DNA of 64,000 bases from positions 33,635 through 97,634 of the forward strand of contig CAUDEL010000004.1 of NCBI GenBank assembly GCA_958448555.1. The letters run 5' to 3'. A program made the translations under genes and the position numbers. The number at the start of each line of letters is the position of its first letter. The stretch's first letter is position 1. The stretch comes from Limiplasma sp958448555. GTDB taxonomy: Bacteria; Bacillota; Clostridia; Christensenellales; Aristaeellaceae. The notes under the pieces were generated by a model, which saw only the letters and a program-made list of their open reading frames with translations, did no database searches and was not told the DNA's origin. Shown here one piece after another: positions 34,098 to 42,837 of this stretch.

Positions 34098-35206
34098 CCG
34101 GCGTGCGCCTCCTTTCCCATCCGGGCCGCCGTGACGCACAGCGCGACGCCCGCAGCCGCGCTCAGCGCCGCCCGCCAGGGCAGCGCCCAGCCCAGGGCGT
34201 TGAGGATCTCGTCCGGCCACAGCAGCGCCGCAGCCGTGCCGGGCAGCAGCGACAGCAGCGCCGCAAGCGACCGGGGGACGCGGGGCGAAGCCGAACGCAG
34301 CAGCTTTTCCCCGCTCACCGCGCAGCCGATGATGGCCAGGGGCAGGAGCAGCATCCACATCAGGCCGCTACACTCATAAAAAAGCGGACTTCTTGAATGG
34401 CGAGCAAGCCCCATGAGCCGCTCGCCCACCTCCAGCGCGTCGCCGCCGCGCCAGGGCCTGACCATGCCGTACCAAAGCGCCCACACGATGCACACCGCCC
34501 AGGGCAGAACCGTCCAAAGGACCGTGCGGCCGGCCGAGCGGGCCTCCTTGCCGCCGGGGGAATGAAGGGGCAGAGCGAAGAGCAGCGCGACACCCCAGGC
34601 GCCGCCGGCCCCCGAGAGCGCCTCCTCCGCCGTGCGGCCCACGCCCTGTCCCAGCAGCGGCCAGAGGCGCACGGTATGCGCGGTGGTTTGCAAAAAGACC
34701 GTCGCCAGCAAAAACAGCCCCAGCAGCAGCCCCTGAAAGAGCCTTGCGCCATAGGCGGCGCCGTTTTCGCGGGAGAGCAGCGCCGCCAGCCAGCACAGCG
34801 CCGCCGGGACCAGGGCGCAGGCCCAGAAGGGGTATTCGGGGATGAGCTGGCTGATGTAGCCTGACAGCGTGCGCAGCAGGATCGCGGCATCCAGCATCAG
34901 ACAGGGAAGGAGCAGCAGCGTCCAGCGCGTCCCGACCCGGCTGGAGAGGGCGCGCTCGCCGCCATGCCAGAGCGCCCACAGGCCGCCCAGCGGCAGCGCC
35001 AGCGCAAGCGCGGCCTGCCAGCAGGTCTGCGCGATGCGGTCGTAGGCATACAGCGTGATCCAGAGCATCAGCTGGGCCGCCAGCTGAATCCCGCCGAGCG
35101 TGCGGTAGGCGGCGCATGCGGCGCGGCGTTGCTGGCTGCGGGCGCTCTGACGATCGGAGACGGAGCTGCGGGTCTGCCTGACTCGCCGAAACCAACCCGT
35201 CATCAT
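34094..35206 (-). CDS. gerB: Spore germination receptor permease subunit, GerB type
   Basis: 370 residues with about ten membrane helices, the size and topology of GerAB/GerBB proteins (amino acid permease-like germinant-binding subunits). Recognisable features include YISQLIPEYPFWACALVPAALCWLAALLSRENGAAYGARLFQ and the following GLLLGLFLLATVFLQ segment. Sequence is strongly biased to Ala, Leu and Arg, so assignment rests on length, topology and position between gerA and gerC. ATG 35206 overlaps the gerA stop (35203-35206) and the stop overlaps gerC. Confidence 0.8.
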   Translation of the reverse strand: MMTGWFRRVRQTRSSVSDRQSARSQQRRAACAAYRTLGGIQLAAQLMLWITLYAYDRIAQTCWQAALALALPLGGLWALWHGGERALSSRVGTRWTLLLLPCLMLDAAILLRTLSGYISQLIPEYPFWACALVPAALCWLAALLSRENGAAYGARLFQGLLLGLFLLATVFLQTTAHTVRLWPLLGQGVGRTAEEALSGAGGAWGVALLFALPLHSPGGKEARSAGRTVLWTVLPWAVCIVWALWYGMVRPWRGGDALEVGERLMGLARHSRSPLFYECSGLMWMLLLPLAIIGCAVSGEKLLRSASPRVPRSLAALLSLLPGTAAALLWPDEILNALGWALPWRAALSAAAGVALCVTAARMGKEAHAG

Positions 35207-36705
35207 GGCTGGCGGCGCCTCCCTTCGTCGAAGCGGCGCATGCGGCCATGCGCGCGAAGCAGGTTTTCCGGCGCGGCCAGATAGGAGCGCAGCCGCTGGC
35301 GAAACAGCGGCGCGCGGAAGATCAGGTCGGGGTTGCGCGTGCGGCGCGGGCTGACGGGCGCAAGGAAGGGCCGGCCCAGGCTCTCCATCCCCGCCACCCG
35401 GAGGACCATGAGCAATAGCAGCAGGCATACGCCCGGCAGGCCCATCAGCCCTCCGGCGATGAGCAGGGCCATCTGTCCCATGCGGAAGGCAAAGCTGAGC
35501 GAATAGTTGGGCAGGGCATAGCTTCCAAGCCCCGAGAGCGCCACCACGATGATGAGGAGCGGGCTGACCAGCCCGGCGTCCACGGCGGCGGTGCCCAGGA
35601 TCAGCGCGCTCACCAGCCCGAAGGAAGAGCCCATCAGGCCCGGGATGCGCGTGCCCGCCTCGTTGATGAGGTCAAAAACGGTCAGCATCAGCACCGCCTC
35701 CCCGAAAAGGCTGATGGAGACGATGGAGCGGCTCTGGATGATGTTGGTCAGAAGCGACATGGGCAGCGCGAGGGGATGAAAGATGACCAGGCTGACAAAC
35801 ACCGCCGGCAGGAGCAGCGCCAGCGCAGCGCCCACGGCGCGCACCACCCGCATGAAGGCGCCGTACATCCAGCGCATGTAGGTGTCGTCGGGGGCATGGA
35901 ACAGGTGCCACAGGCTCACAGGCATGGCCAGACAGCGGGGGCTGCCGTCGATGAGGAGGACCGCCTGCCCTTCCAGCAGAAAGCTCACCGCCCGGTCCGG
36001 CCGCTCCGTGGACACCACCTGGGGAAGCGGGGCGAAGGGGTCGTCCTCAATGAGCTGGGACAGCTCTCCCACGGTCAGCACATGATCCAGCGCCGCGCCG
36101 CTCAGCCGCCGCTCAATCTCATCCAGCGTCTCCTGCGGACAGATCCCGTCCAGCCAGCACACCGCCGTCTGCGTGGGGATGCGCGTGCCCACCTGCCCCA
36201 GCTTGCAGATGAGCAGCGGGCTGGGCAGCATGCGGTGCAGCATGGTCAAATTGTCTCGAAGCGGCTCGGTGAAGGCCTCGTGGGGACCGATGACGACGTT
36301 TTCCGTCTGCGGGATCGACACGGCCCGGCGCACATAGCCGCGCAGGTCCACCAGCACCGCCTCGTCCACCGAGTCCATCAGAAGGAGCACCTGCCCGCGC
36401 ATCAGCTCCTGAGCGGCGGCGTAGGGCTGCTTTTCGCATTTGACCTCCGGGGCCTCGATCAGACGAAGCGTCACCGCCTCCAGCGCCGCCCGTCCGCTCA
36501 GCTCGCCCTGCGCGCGCAAAAGAGGCCGAAGCACGCTTTCGGCCATTCTCTCTCCTGAGGCCATTCCCTCCACATAATACAGGGCGCAGCTTTGCCCCAG
36601 GGCGGTAAAGGAACGGCTGACGATGTCGTCGTTCTTCTCCAGGCTCAGGCTCTGGGATAGCATCTGCTGATTTCGCCTGAGGCTGTGATAAAAGGTTGAG
36701 CGCAT
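35203..36705 (-). CDS. gerA: Spore germination receptor subunit, GerA type
   Basis: 500 residues from ATG 36705 (GGAGG, 6-base spacing). The N-terminal cytosolic domain is followed by about five membrane segments from residue 290. Family signatures include the PSPLLICKLGQVGTRIPTQTAVCWLDGICPQETLDEIERRL region, DRAVSFLLEGQAVLLIDGSP, and LTVFDLINEAGTRIPGLMGSSFGLVSALILG. GerA subunits form the ligand-gated channel of the germinant receptor in the spore inner membrane. It is first in a three-gene operon with four-base overlaps at both junctions and is read from a sigma-G-like promoter. Confidence 0.93.
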   Translation of the reverse strand: MRSTFYHSLRRNQQMLSQSLSLEKNDDIVSRSFTALGQSCALYYVEGMASGERMAESVLRPLLRAQGELSGRAALEAVTLRLIEAPEVKCEKQPYAAAQELMRGQVLLLMDSVDEAVLVDLRGYVRRAVSIPQTENVVIGPHEAFTEPLRDNLTMLHRMLPSPLLICKLGQVGTRIPTQTAVCWLDGICPQETLDEIERRLSGAALDHVLTVGELSQLIEDDPFAPLPQVVSTERPDRAVSFLLEGQAVLLIDGSPRCLAMPVSLWHLFHAPDDTYMRWMYGAFMRVVRAVGAALALLLPAVFVSLVIFHPLALPMSLLTNIIQSRSIVSISLFGEAVLMLTVFDLINEAGTRIPGLMGSSFGLVSALILGTAAVDAGLVSPLLIIVVALSGLGSYALPNYSLSFAFRMGQMALLIAGGLMGLPGVCLLLLLMVLRVAGMESLGRPFLAPVSPRRTRNPDLIFRAPLFRQRLRSYLAAPENLLRAHGRMRRFDEGRRRQP

Positions 36706-36730
36706 ACTGACCTCCATCGGGGGATGGCGG

Positions 36731-36760
36731 TAGTATGTATGAATCAGCGCCGCTTTATAC
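36731..36760 (-). promoter_or_regulatory. Sigma-G-like (forespore) promoter of the ger operon
   Basis: Minus strand: GTATA (36756-36760) and CATACTA (36731-36737) separated by exactly 18 bases, matching the forespore sigma-G consensus gHATR-18-CATnHTA. The start would be about 18 bases before gerA's ATG. The -35 half overlaps the stop region of the neighbouring serine hydrolase gene. Confidence 0.7.
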
Positions 36761-37945
36761 CTCCGGCCTGACCTCGAAGGGATCTTCGGCCTCGTGTGTG
36801 GGATCGATGAGCTGCTCATAGCACAGGCTGAGGATCTGCCTCCCCAGCATGCCCACGCCGTTGTAGGCGCTTCGGTTCTGGCAGCCGTTGGTCAGCATGA
36901 CGACGCCGGTGCGGTCCGTGGGATCGAAATAGGCGGCGCAAAGCATGCCGTTGGCCTTGCCGCCGTGGCCATAGAGCAGGCGGCCGTCCACCTCGTCCTG
37001 GGTGATGTTGAGAAACAGCCCGTTTCCGCTCTCGCAGGAGACGCTGCCCAGATAGTTCTGTGCCGTGAGCATCTCGCGCACCCACCCCTCCTGGAGAATC
37101 CGCGCGTTGCCGCACACGCCGCCGTCGCACAGGGCGATCAGAATTTTGCACAGGTCCGGCGCGGAGATGATGAGCTTGCCCGCGGTAAAATAGTAGTTGT
37201 GCTCCGGGTCCGGCTCACGCACGTCGGTGAGGTCGTCCCGCAGGCGCTTGGAGAGCCGGCGCTGCGGCATGAGGTACATGTCCGCCAGCGGCACGTCCTC
37301 GGGCATGCGCGAGGCCTGATAGGCCGCGGTCACGCCCAGGGGCGCAAAGACGTTTTGGTCCATGTAGTCATCCAGCGTCATCCCCGAGAGCGCCTCAATC
37401 AGCGAGCCGATCAGGCCGCCGCCGAAGTTGGAATAGACCCGCCTGGTGCCCGGCTGGGTTTTTGAGAAAAAGGTGTAAGCCGACCGATCATGAAACAGAT
37501 CTCTCAGCGGCAGGCCGTCGCCCCGGAGCGCGTCGTCGTAGTCGCCGCTGTCGCGCAGGGAGGCCGTGTGCGTCATCAGCTGCCGAAGGGTCACGGGAAT
37601 GGCGGGATAGGCGGGGTTGCGCACGGGGTAGCCCAGCACGTCGCCGAGCTCCGCGTCCAGCGAAATGCCCTGCTCGTCCATGAGCTGCATCAGTCCGATG
37701 CAGCCCACCATCTTGGAGATGCTGCCCACCTGAAAGGCCGTGTCCTCCGTCACCTCCGGCCCGCCGGGACGAAGCACGCCATAGGTGTGGGTGTAGGTGA
37801 CGCGCCCGTTTTCAAAAATGGCCACGCAGGCGCCCAGGGTACTGTAACGGCTGAAGATGAGATCGAGCTGTTCCTCCACGCCGGCCTGTGCCCGGGCGCT
37901 GGAAAACAGCAGGCACAAGGCGATGAACAGACACCATTTGCGCAA
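36755..37945 (-). CDS. Secreted serine hydrolase of the beta-lactamase/penicillin-binding family
   Basis: 396 residues from TTG 37945, placed 8 bases after AAGGAGG; the frame opens at 37969 but that region holds the Shine-Dalgarno. Signal peptide LRKWCLFIALCLLFSSARAQA. Catalytic motifs are visible: SxxK as SISK (about residue 75), YxN as YSN (about 172), and HGG near residue 330 in place of KTG. This class C/D-peptidase type of protein (AmpH, esterase EstB, peptidase PbpE) hydrolyses peptides or esters outside the cell; resistance to beta-lactams is not implied. It faces a divergent promoter pair and converges on the ger promoter. Confidence 0.85.
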   Translation of the reverse strand: MRKWCLFIALCLLFSSARAQAGVEEQLDLIFSRYSTLGACVAIFENGRVTYTHTYGVLRPGGPEVTEDTAFQVGSISKMVGCIGLMQLMDEQGISLDAELGDVLGYPVRNPAYPAIPVTLRQLMTHTASLRDSGDYDDALRGDGLPLRDLFHDRSAYTFFSKTQPGTRRVYSNFGGGLIGSLIEALSGMTLDDYMDQNVFAPLGVTAAYQASRMPEDVPLADMYLMPQRRLSKRLRDDLTDVREPDPEHNYYFTAGKLIISAPDLCKILIALCDGGVCGNARILQEGWVREMLTAQNYLGSVSCESGNGLFLNITQDEVDGRLLYGHGGKANGMLCAAYFDPTDRTGVVMLTNGCQNRSAYNGVGMLGRQILSLCYEQLIDPTHEAEDPFEVRPEV

Positions 37946-37983
37946 GGCGGCCCCCTCCTTCGGACGCAAGGTTGATTTTCTTA

Positions 37984-38012
37984 ATTATAGCCTCCACTCC
38001 GGCGGGAAGCAA
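37984..38012 (-). promoter_or_regulatory. Promoter of the serine hydrolase gene
   Basis: Minus strand TTGCTT (38007-38012), 17-base spacer, perfect TATAAT (37984-37989). Its -35 lies two bases from the -35 of the divergent promoter at 38015. Confidence 0.7.
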
Positions 38013-38014
38013 GT

Positions 38015-38044
38015 TTGACAGCGGTGCGCAAGCCCGGATATAAT
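38015..38044 (+). promoter_or_regulatory. Promoter of the CapA-like/YfhO-like genes
   Basis: TTGACA (38015-38020), 18-base spacer, perfect TATAAT (38039-38044). It is back-to-back with the serine hydrolase promoter, so binding of polymerase at one should affect the other. Confidence 0.75.
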
Positions 38045-38081
38045 GAAAAGGAACTGACGCATACAAAGGAGGAGCCGGAGA

Positions 38082-39185
38082 ATGGGCATCCGATATGTGG
38101 CCGCCTGCCTGGCCGCATGCGCCGCGTTTGCGCTGGGTACGGCCCGGGCGGAGTGGTACGTGTTTGAAAGCGGCAACCCGCCCCGGGAGCTGCTGGAGGC
38201 ATCGCTACAGGTCAGCGGGTATACGGGCGAAATAACGCTGAGCTTTCTGGGCGACTGCACGCTGGGCGGCGAGAAAAAAGCGGCCTCGAGCCGGGGTGGC
38301 TTTGTGCAGACCGCGCTGCGCGAAGGGTATGCCTACCCCTTTGAAAAGCTGCTGGGGATTTTGGAGGCGGACGACGTGACGGTCGTTAACCTCGAAGGCG
38401 TGCTGACCGACCGGGACCTCAGCCGTGTGAAAAAAACCTTCAACTTCAAGGGGCCGGCGGACTTTGCCCGGATCCTGCCGCTGGGGAGCGTGGAGCTGGC
38501 GGGACTGGCCAACAACCATACGCAGGACTATGGGACGGAGGGCTACCAGGACACCATCGCGGCGCTGGAGGCGGCGGGCGTTTCGTATTTTGACGCCGGC
38601 CATGTGGCCGTCTGGGCGCAGGACGGCGTGATGATCGGCTTTACAGGCTCGGCGTTCAGCCTGTCCACCGGCGCACAAAAGACCCTGCGCCAGCAGATGG
38701 AAACCCTGCGCGACCTGGGCTGCCAGCTCATTGTGCACAGCATGCACGCGGGCACCGAGTACGAGCGCGAGCCCACCTCCCAGCAGAAAACCGTGGCGGA
38801 CCATGCCGTGGACATGGGGGCGGACCTGGTGGTGGGGCATCATGCGCATGTGGTGCAGGGCTACGCGCTTTTGGAGGGCGTGCCCGTGGCCTACAGCCTG
38901 GGGAACGCCGTCTTCGGCGGCAACCGCGATCCGCGCGACTACGACGCGCTGCTCCTTCAGGCGGTCTTCCGCTTTGAGGATGGCGTGCCAGACGGCGTCC
39001 GACTCGTCTTTCATCCCATCAGCGTGAGCGGGGAGACGGGCTACAACAACTATCAGCCCGTGCTGCTTTCGGGCGAGGATGCGCAGCGCGTGCTGGAGAA
39101 GATGGAGGCGTCCACCGGTGTGGCCATGCCCGCCTATGTGGAAGGCGAGGGCGCGACGACGGCGTGGTTCCCCATCGGCGGCTGA
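38082..39185 (+). CDS. CapA/PgsA-like secreted metallophosphatase-fold protein
   Basis: 367 residues with an N-terminal signal peptide (GIRYVAACLAACAAFALGTARA). The PGA_cap domain begins near residue 50 with LSFLGDCTLGG and continues with VNLEGVLTD, LANNHTQDYG, HAGTEY and VVGHHAHVVQG, i.e. the aspartate/asparagine/histidine set of the calcineurin-like fold. CapA/PgsA proteins take part in poly-gamma-glutamate or capsule synthesis, but capB/capC partners are absent, so the substrate is open. A YfhO-type gene follows 12 bases later, suggesting a cell-surface polymer role. Confidence 0.88.
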   Translation: MGIRYVAACLAACAAFALGTARAEWYVFESGNPPRELLEASLQVSGYTGEITLSFLGDCTLGGEKKAASSRGGFVQTALREGYAYPFEKLLGILEADDVTVVNLEGVLTDRDLSRVKKTFNFKGPADFARILPLGSVELAGLANNHTQDYGTEGYQDTIAALEAAGVSYFDAGHVAVWAQDGVMIGFTGSAFSLSTGAQKTLRQQMETLRDLGCQLIVHSMHAGTEYEREPTSQQKTVADHAVDMGADLVVGHHAHVVQGYALLEGVPVAYSLGNAVFGGNRDPRDYDALLLQAVFRFEDGVPDGVRLVFHPISVSGETGYNNYQPVLLSGEDAQRVLEKMEASTGVAMPAYVEGEGATTAWFPIGG

Positions 39186-39197
39186 GGAGGAAGCGGA

Positions 39198-41726
39198 ATG
39201 AGAAAGGCCAGGAGATGTCTGGCGGCCTGCCTGACGGCGTTTTTGCTGACGGTGGCCTGCCTTGGCGCGCTGTTTTTCATCCGGGGCATCTACCCCTTCG
39301 GCGAAAGGTCCAACCTGGACTACGACATGGAGATCCAATACGTGGACTTCCTGGCCTATCTCAAGGACGGGCTGGAGGGCCGCGCGGGGCTGGAATACTC
39401 GTTTTCCAAGTCGCTGGGCGGCCCCATGGCCGCGCTGATCGGCTACTACCTGCTCTCGCCCTTCAACCTTTTGCTGCTCGCGTTTCAAAAGGCCCAGATC
39501 CCGCTGTTTATTTTTGTGGCCACGGCGCTCAAGCTGGGCCTGGCGGCGGCGTTTTTTACGCTGCTGGTATCGCGGCGCTTCTCCCTGAGCGGCGCTCGCG
39601 CGGCCGTGCTGGGGGCCGCCTATGCTTTTACGCAGTATGGCGTGGGGCAGATGACCAACATCAACTGGCTGGACGGGCTGTACATGCTGCCCCTGATGCT
39701 GCTGGGCGCCTGGACGCTGTACGAGCGGGGCAGGCGCTGGCCGCTTCTGGCCGCGACCGCGTGCTCGGTGATCTTTAACTGGTACACCGGGTATATGAAC
39801 TGCCTGTTTACCGCGCTGTACCTGCTTTACGAAGCGCTTTGCGACCCGGCGCGGGAGCGCCGCATGCGCCGCGTCCTCGGCGGTCTGGTCACGCTGGCGC
39901 TGGGCGTGGGGGTGAGCTGCGCGGTGTTTCTGCCGGTGGCCATGGGACAGGCCCAGGGGCGATCGGCGCTGGCCGCGGGGAGCTTTGGCTTCGGGACCAA
40001 CGGCACGCTGGGAGATACGCTGCGCGGGTTGCTGATCGGCACGGAGCAGCCGGACTGGCAGATCACGATTTTTTGCACGGTGTGGGCGCTGACGCTGTTT
40101 TTCGGCTACTGGATGGACCGGGGCGTGGCGCGGCGCGAGAAGATCGTCTCCGGCGCCCTGGTCGGCCTGATGGTGGCCTCCATGCTGTTTCAGCCGCTGG
40201 AGTCGGTCTGGTGCGGCCTGCGCGGCGAGAGCAGCTTCGTCTACCGCTTTTTGTATACGGCCATCGCGGCGGTGCTGCTCGTCGCCGCCCGGCAGTGCGC
40301 CCGCCTGCGGCCGGGCGCGGACGGGCGCTGCTATCTGCGCGGCGCGGGCCTGATGACGGCCGTTTTGCTGGCGTGCGACTGGATCGAGCCAATGGAGGCG
40401 GACCGCCTCTGGCTACAGATCGCGCTCGCGTGGGCCTATGCGGCCGCGCTGTGGTATCTGTGCGCCCATCCGCTGCGCCGCCCCGCCCTGCGCACGCTGT
40501 GCGCGCTTATGCTGCTGGCCGTGGTGGGGGCGGAACTGATGGTCAACGCCTTCTATATCACGCGGGGGCGCTATCCCAACAGCGCCCGGGCGTATGTGGA
40601 CTATGTGGAGGGCCAGCAGGCGCTTGTGGAGCGGGTCCGCGAGGCCGCGGACGGGGCATTTCGCATGGAGCAGACCAGCACCCGCGCTGGCAGCGATGCA
40701 GACCGTGGCCGCCTCTATGCCAACGAATCCCTGGCCTATCACTACCGGGGGCTGATGAGTTACTCGTCGTGCTATGAGGCGGATACCGCGGCGTTTCTCA
40801 AAAACGCGGGGTACTGCAAGACGGATTTTCCGACCTATTATTATCAGCCGCTTCTGCCGGCGGACAGCCTGCTGGGCGTGAGGTATCTGCTGAGCGAGCG
40901 GGCCCACGAGGGCTTTGTGCTCACGGACCTGGCCGGCTTTGGGGATAAAATGGTCTATGAAAACCCCTATGCGTTGCCGCTGGCCTTTGGCGCGGGCGAA
41001 GGGGTTCTGGAGGGCCTGACGGTGGACAGCCAGCCCTTTGTCTATCTCAACGCCGTATACTCCGCCATCCTGGGCCGGGAAACGCAGGTGTACAAGCTGC
41101 TGGAGGCGGTGGGCAGCACGGAGGAAAATGGTGTGACCACCTATGCCTTCCCAGAGGGGAGCTTTGAGGAAGCGCCGCTTTTCTATGCCGCTTATCTGGG
41201 CGGCGTGAATCCCTCCGCGCTGCTGGTCAACGGGGAGAGGCGCGCGGAGTATACCTCCAATGCCTGGAGCCCGGCCATGTACGCCGTGTGCCTGGGCGTG
41301 GTGGAGGAGGGCGACACGCTGGCCTTTGAGAGCGGCACGGGCGCCTCCGCGCCCCGTGGGCTGTTCGCAACCCTGGACCTGGAGCGTTTTGAAGCGATTG
41401 TGGAGGAGATCCGCGCACGCGGCGCGCAGGTCGTGCGCATGGAGGACGGCGAGGTTGAGATCCTCTGGGAATCCGGCGGCGAGGGCCTTCTGATGACCAC
41501 CATCCCCTACGACCGGGGCTGGCGCGCCACCGTCAACGGCGAGCCCGCCGCGGTGGAGCGGGCTGCGGACGCCTTTTTGGCGGTTCGCACCGGCGGGGGA
41601 GAGCAGCGCGTCGTCCTGCGCTATACCAACCCCTGGAGGCTGCCGGGACTGATCGTGACGGGAATTTCGTTGACCGCCTTTGCCGCCTGGGGACTGTGGG
41701 AACACAAAAGAAGGACAAGATCGTAA
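39198..41726 (+). CDS. YfhO family membrane protein (putative GT-C glycosyltransferase)
   Basis: 842 residues. Twelve or so membrane helices occupy residues 1-460, followed by a soluble extracytoplasmic region and a last C-terminal helix (GLIVTGISLTAFAAWGLW). The first outer loop has ERSNLDYDMEIQYVDFLAYLKDGL, and next NWLDGLYMLPL, GFGTNGTLGDTLRGLLIG and FVYRFLYT, as in YfhO-type proteins, which in Bacillus and Listeria add sugars to teichoic or lipoteichoic acids from lipid-linked donors. It follows the CapA-like gene by 12 bases with GAGGAGG upstream. An LtaS-like enzyme is encoded at 50361, consistent with this role. Confidence 0.85.
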   Translation: MRKARRCLAACLTAFLLTVACLGALFFIRGIYPFGERSNLDYDMEIQYVDFLAYLKDGLEGRAGLEYSFSKSLGGPMAALIGYYLLSPFNLLLLAFQKAQIPLFIFVATALKLGLAAAFFTLLVSRRFSLSGARAAVLGAAYAFTQYGVGQMTNINWLDGLYMLPLMLLGAWTLYERGRRWPLLAATACSVIFNWYTGYMNCLFTALYLLYEALCDPARERRMRRVLGGLVTLALGVGVSCAVFLPVAMGQAQGRSALAAGSFGFGTNGTLGDTLRGLLIGTEQPDWQITIFCTVWALTLFFGYWMDRGVARREKIVSGALVGLMVASMLFQPLESVWCGLRGESSFVYRFLYTAIAAVLLVAARQCARLRPGADGRCYLRGAGLMTAVLLACDWIEPMEADRLWLQIALAWAYAAALWYLCAHPLRRPALRTLCALMLLAVVGAELMVNAFYITRGRYPNSARAYVDYVEGQQALVERVREAADGAFRMEQTSTRAGSDADRGRLYANESLAYHYRGLMSYSSCYEADTAAFLKNAGYCKTDFPTYYYQPLLPADSLLGVRYLLSERAHEGFVLTDLAGFGDKMVYENPYALPLAFGAGEGVLEGLTVDSQPFVYLNAVYSAILGRETQVYKLLEAVGSTEENGVTTYAFPEGSFEEAPLFYAAYLGGVNPSALLVNGERRAEYTSNAWSPAMYAVCLGVVEEGDTLAFESGTGASAPRGLFATLDLERFEAIVEEIRARGAQVVRMEDGEVEILWESGGEGLLMTTIPYDRGWRATVNGEPAAVERAADAFLAVRTGGGEQRVVLRYTNPWRLPGLIVTGISLTAFAAWGLWEHKRRTRS

Positions 41727-41742
41727 AACATTTGTCACACAC

Positions 41743-41771
41743 TTGTAAAAACCTGTTCCATCCGCTATAAT
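41743..41771 (+). promoter_or_regulatory. Promoter of the moxR-DUF58-transglutaminase operon
   Basis: TTGTAA (41743-41748), 17-base spacer, perfect TATAAT (41766-41771). Confidence 0.7.
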
Positions 41772-41852
41772 AAAACGTGTGTGCCTGTCATGGCGCACAG
41801 CTTTGCGTCCCCGTCGGGCGCATGCATCCACAACAGGGGGAGGAGCGGCGAT

Positions 41853-42800
41853 ATGCTCAATCCGCGCCAGGTTATTACGGCACTGAAACAAAACATCGGC
41901 AAGGTCATCGTCGGCAAGGACGAGGTGATCGAGCTTCTTTTGATCGCCATGCTGTGCAAGGGCCATGTGCTCATCGAGGACGTGCCCGGTACCGGCAAGA
42001 CGACCCTGGCCGGCGCTTTGGCCAAATCGCTGGACTGCTCCTTCAACCGCATCCAGTTCACGCCCGACGTGGTGCCCAGCGACGTGACCGGCTTTACCAT
42101 GGTCAACTTCAAGACCGGCGAGATGGAGTTCCACCCCGGCGCCATCATGTGCCAGATCGCGCTGGCCGACGAGATCAACCGCACCTCGCCCAAGACGCAG
42201 TCGGCGCTTCTGGAGGTCATGGAGGAGTACCAGGTGACCGTGGACGGCGTGACCCATCCCCTCCCCAAGCCCTTCATGGTGCTGGCCACGCAGAACCCCG
42301 GCGAGTTTGTGGGCACCTATCCGCTGCCGGAGGCGCAGATGGACCGCTTCTTCCTGCGCATCTCCATGGGCTATCCGACGCTGGAGGAGGAGATGGCGGT
42401 CCTGGAGCGCTTCTCCGGCACCGTCAAGCCCCAGGCGAGCCTTACGGCCGTGTGCTCGGCGCGCGACGTCATCGCCATGCAGGACATGGTGGGTACCGTC
42501 TATTGCTCCAAGGAGGTCCGGCATTACGTGGCCAATATCGCCGCCATGACCCGCACGCATCCCAGCCTGCAGCTGGGCGTCTCCACGCGCGGCGCCATCG
42601 CCCTCATCCGCGGCGCGCAGGCCTGCGCGCTGCTCAACGAGCGCGACTACATCCTGCCCGAGGACGTGCAGCGCATGGTCCTGCCCGTGCTGGCCCACCG
42701 CATCACCCCCAACCCCGAGGCCAAGATGAAGGGCATCAGCGCCGAGCGCATCCTCATCGCCGTGGTCGAAAACGTGCCCGTGCCCCTGCGCCTGAGCTGA
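41853..42800 (+). CDS. MoxR family AAA+ ATPase
   Basis: 315 residues from ATG 41853 behind GGGGAGGAG; the reading frame extends upstream without conservation. It contains Walker A DVPGTGKTT (about 45-53), the MoxR insert FTPDVVPSDVTGF, Walker B LADEINRTSPKTQSALLEVMEE, sensor ATQNPGEFVGTYPLPEAQMDRF, and the C-terminal lid with LGVSTRGAIAL. MoxR ATPases act as chaperones for von Willebrand-type or metal-binding partners; in Firmicutes they stand before DUF58 and transglutaminase genes as here. First gene of an operon of at least five genes. Confidence 0.95.
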   Translation: MLNPRQVITALKQNIGKVIVGKDEVIELLLIAMLCKGHVLIEDVPGTGKTTLAGALAKSLDCSFNRIQFTPDVVPSDVTGFTMVNFKTGEMEFHPGAIMCQIALADEINRTSPKTQSALLEVMEEYQVTVDGVTHPLPKPFMVLATQNPGEFVGTYPLPEAQMDRFFLRISMGYPTLEEEMAVLERFSGTVKPQASLTAVCSARDVIAMQDMVGTVYCSKEVRHYVANIAAMTRTHPSLQLGVSTRGAIALIRGAQACALLNERDYILPEDVQRMVLPVLAHRITPNPEAKMKGISAERILIAVVENVPVPLRLS

Positions 42801-42837
42801 GCGGGGGAGGGCCGCCATCCTCTCAGGAAAGGAGCTC

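Noticed and set aside
36755..37945. Calling the serine hydrolase a beta-lactamase
   Set aside because: SxxK and YxN are present but HGG replaces KTG and the overall layout fits the broad serine-hydrolase/esterase group; resistance cannot be claimed.
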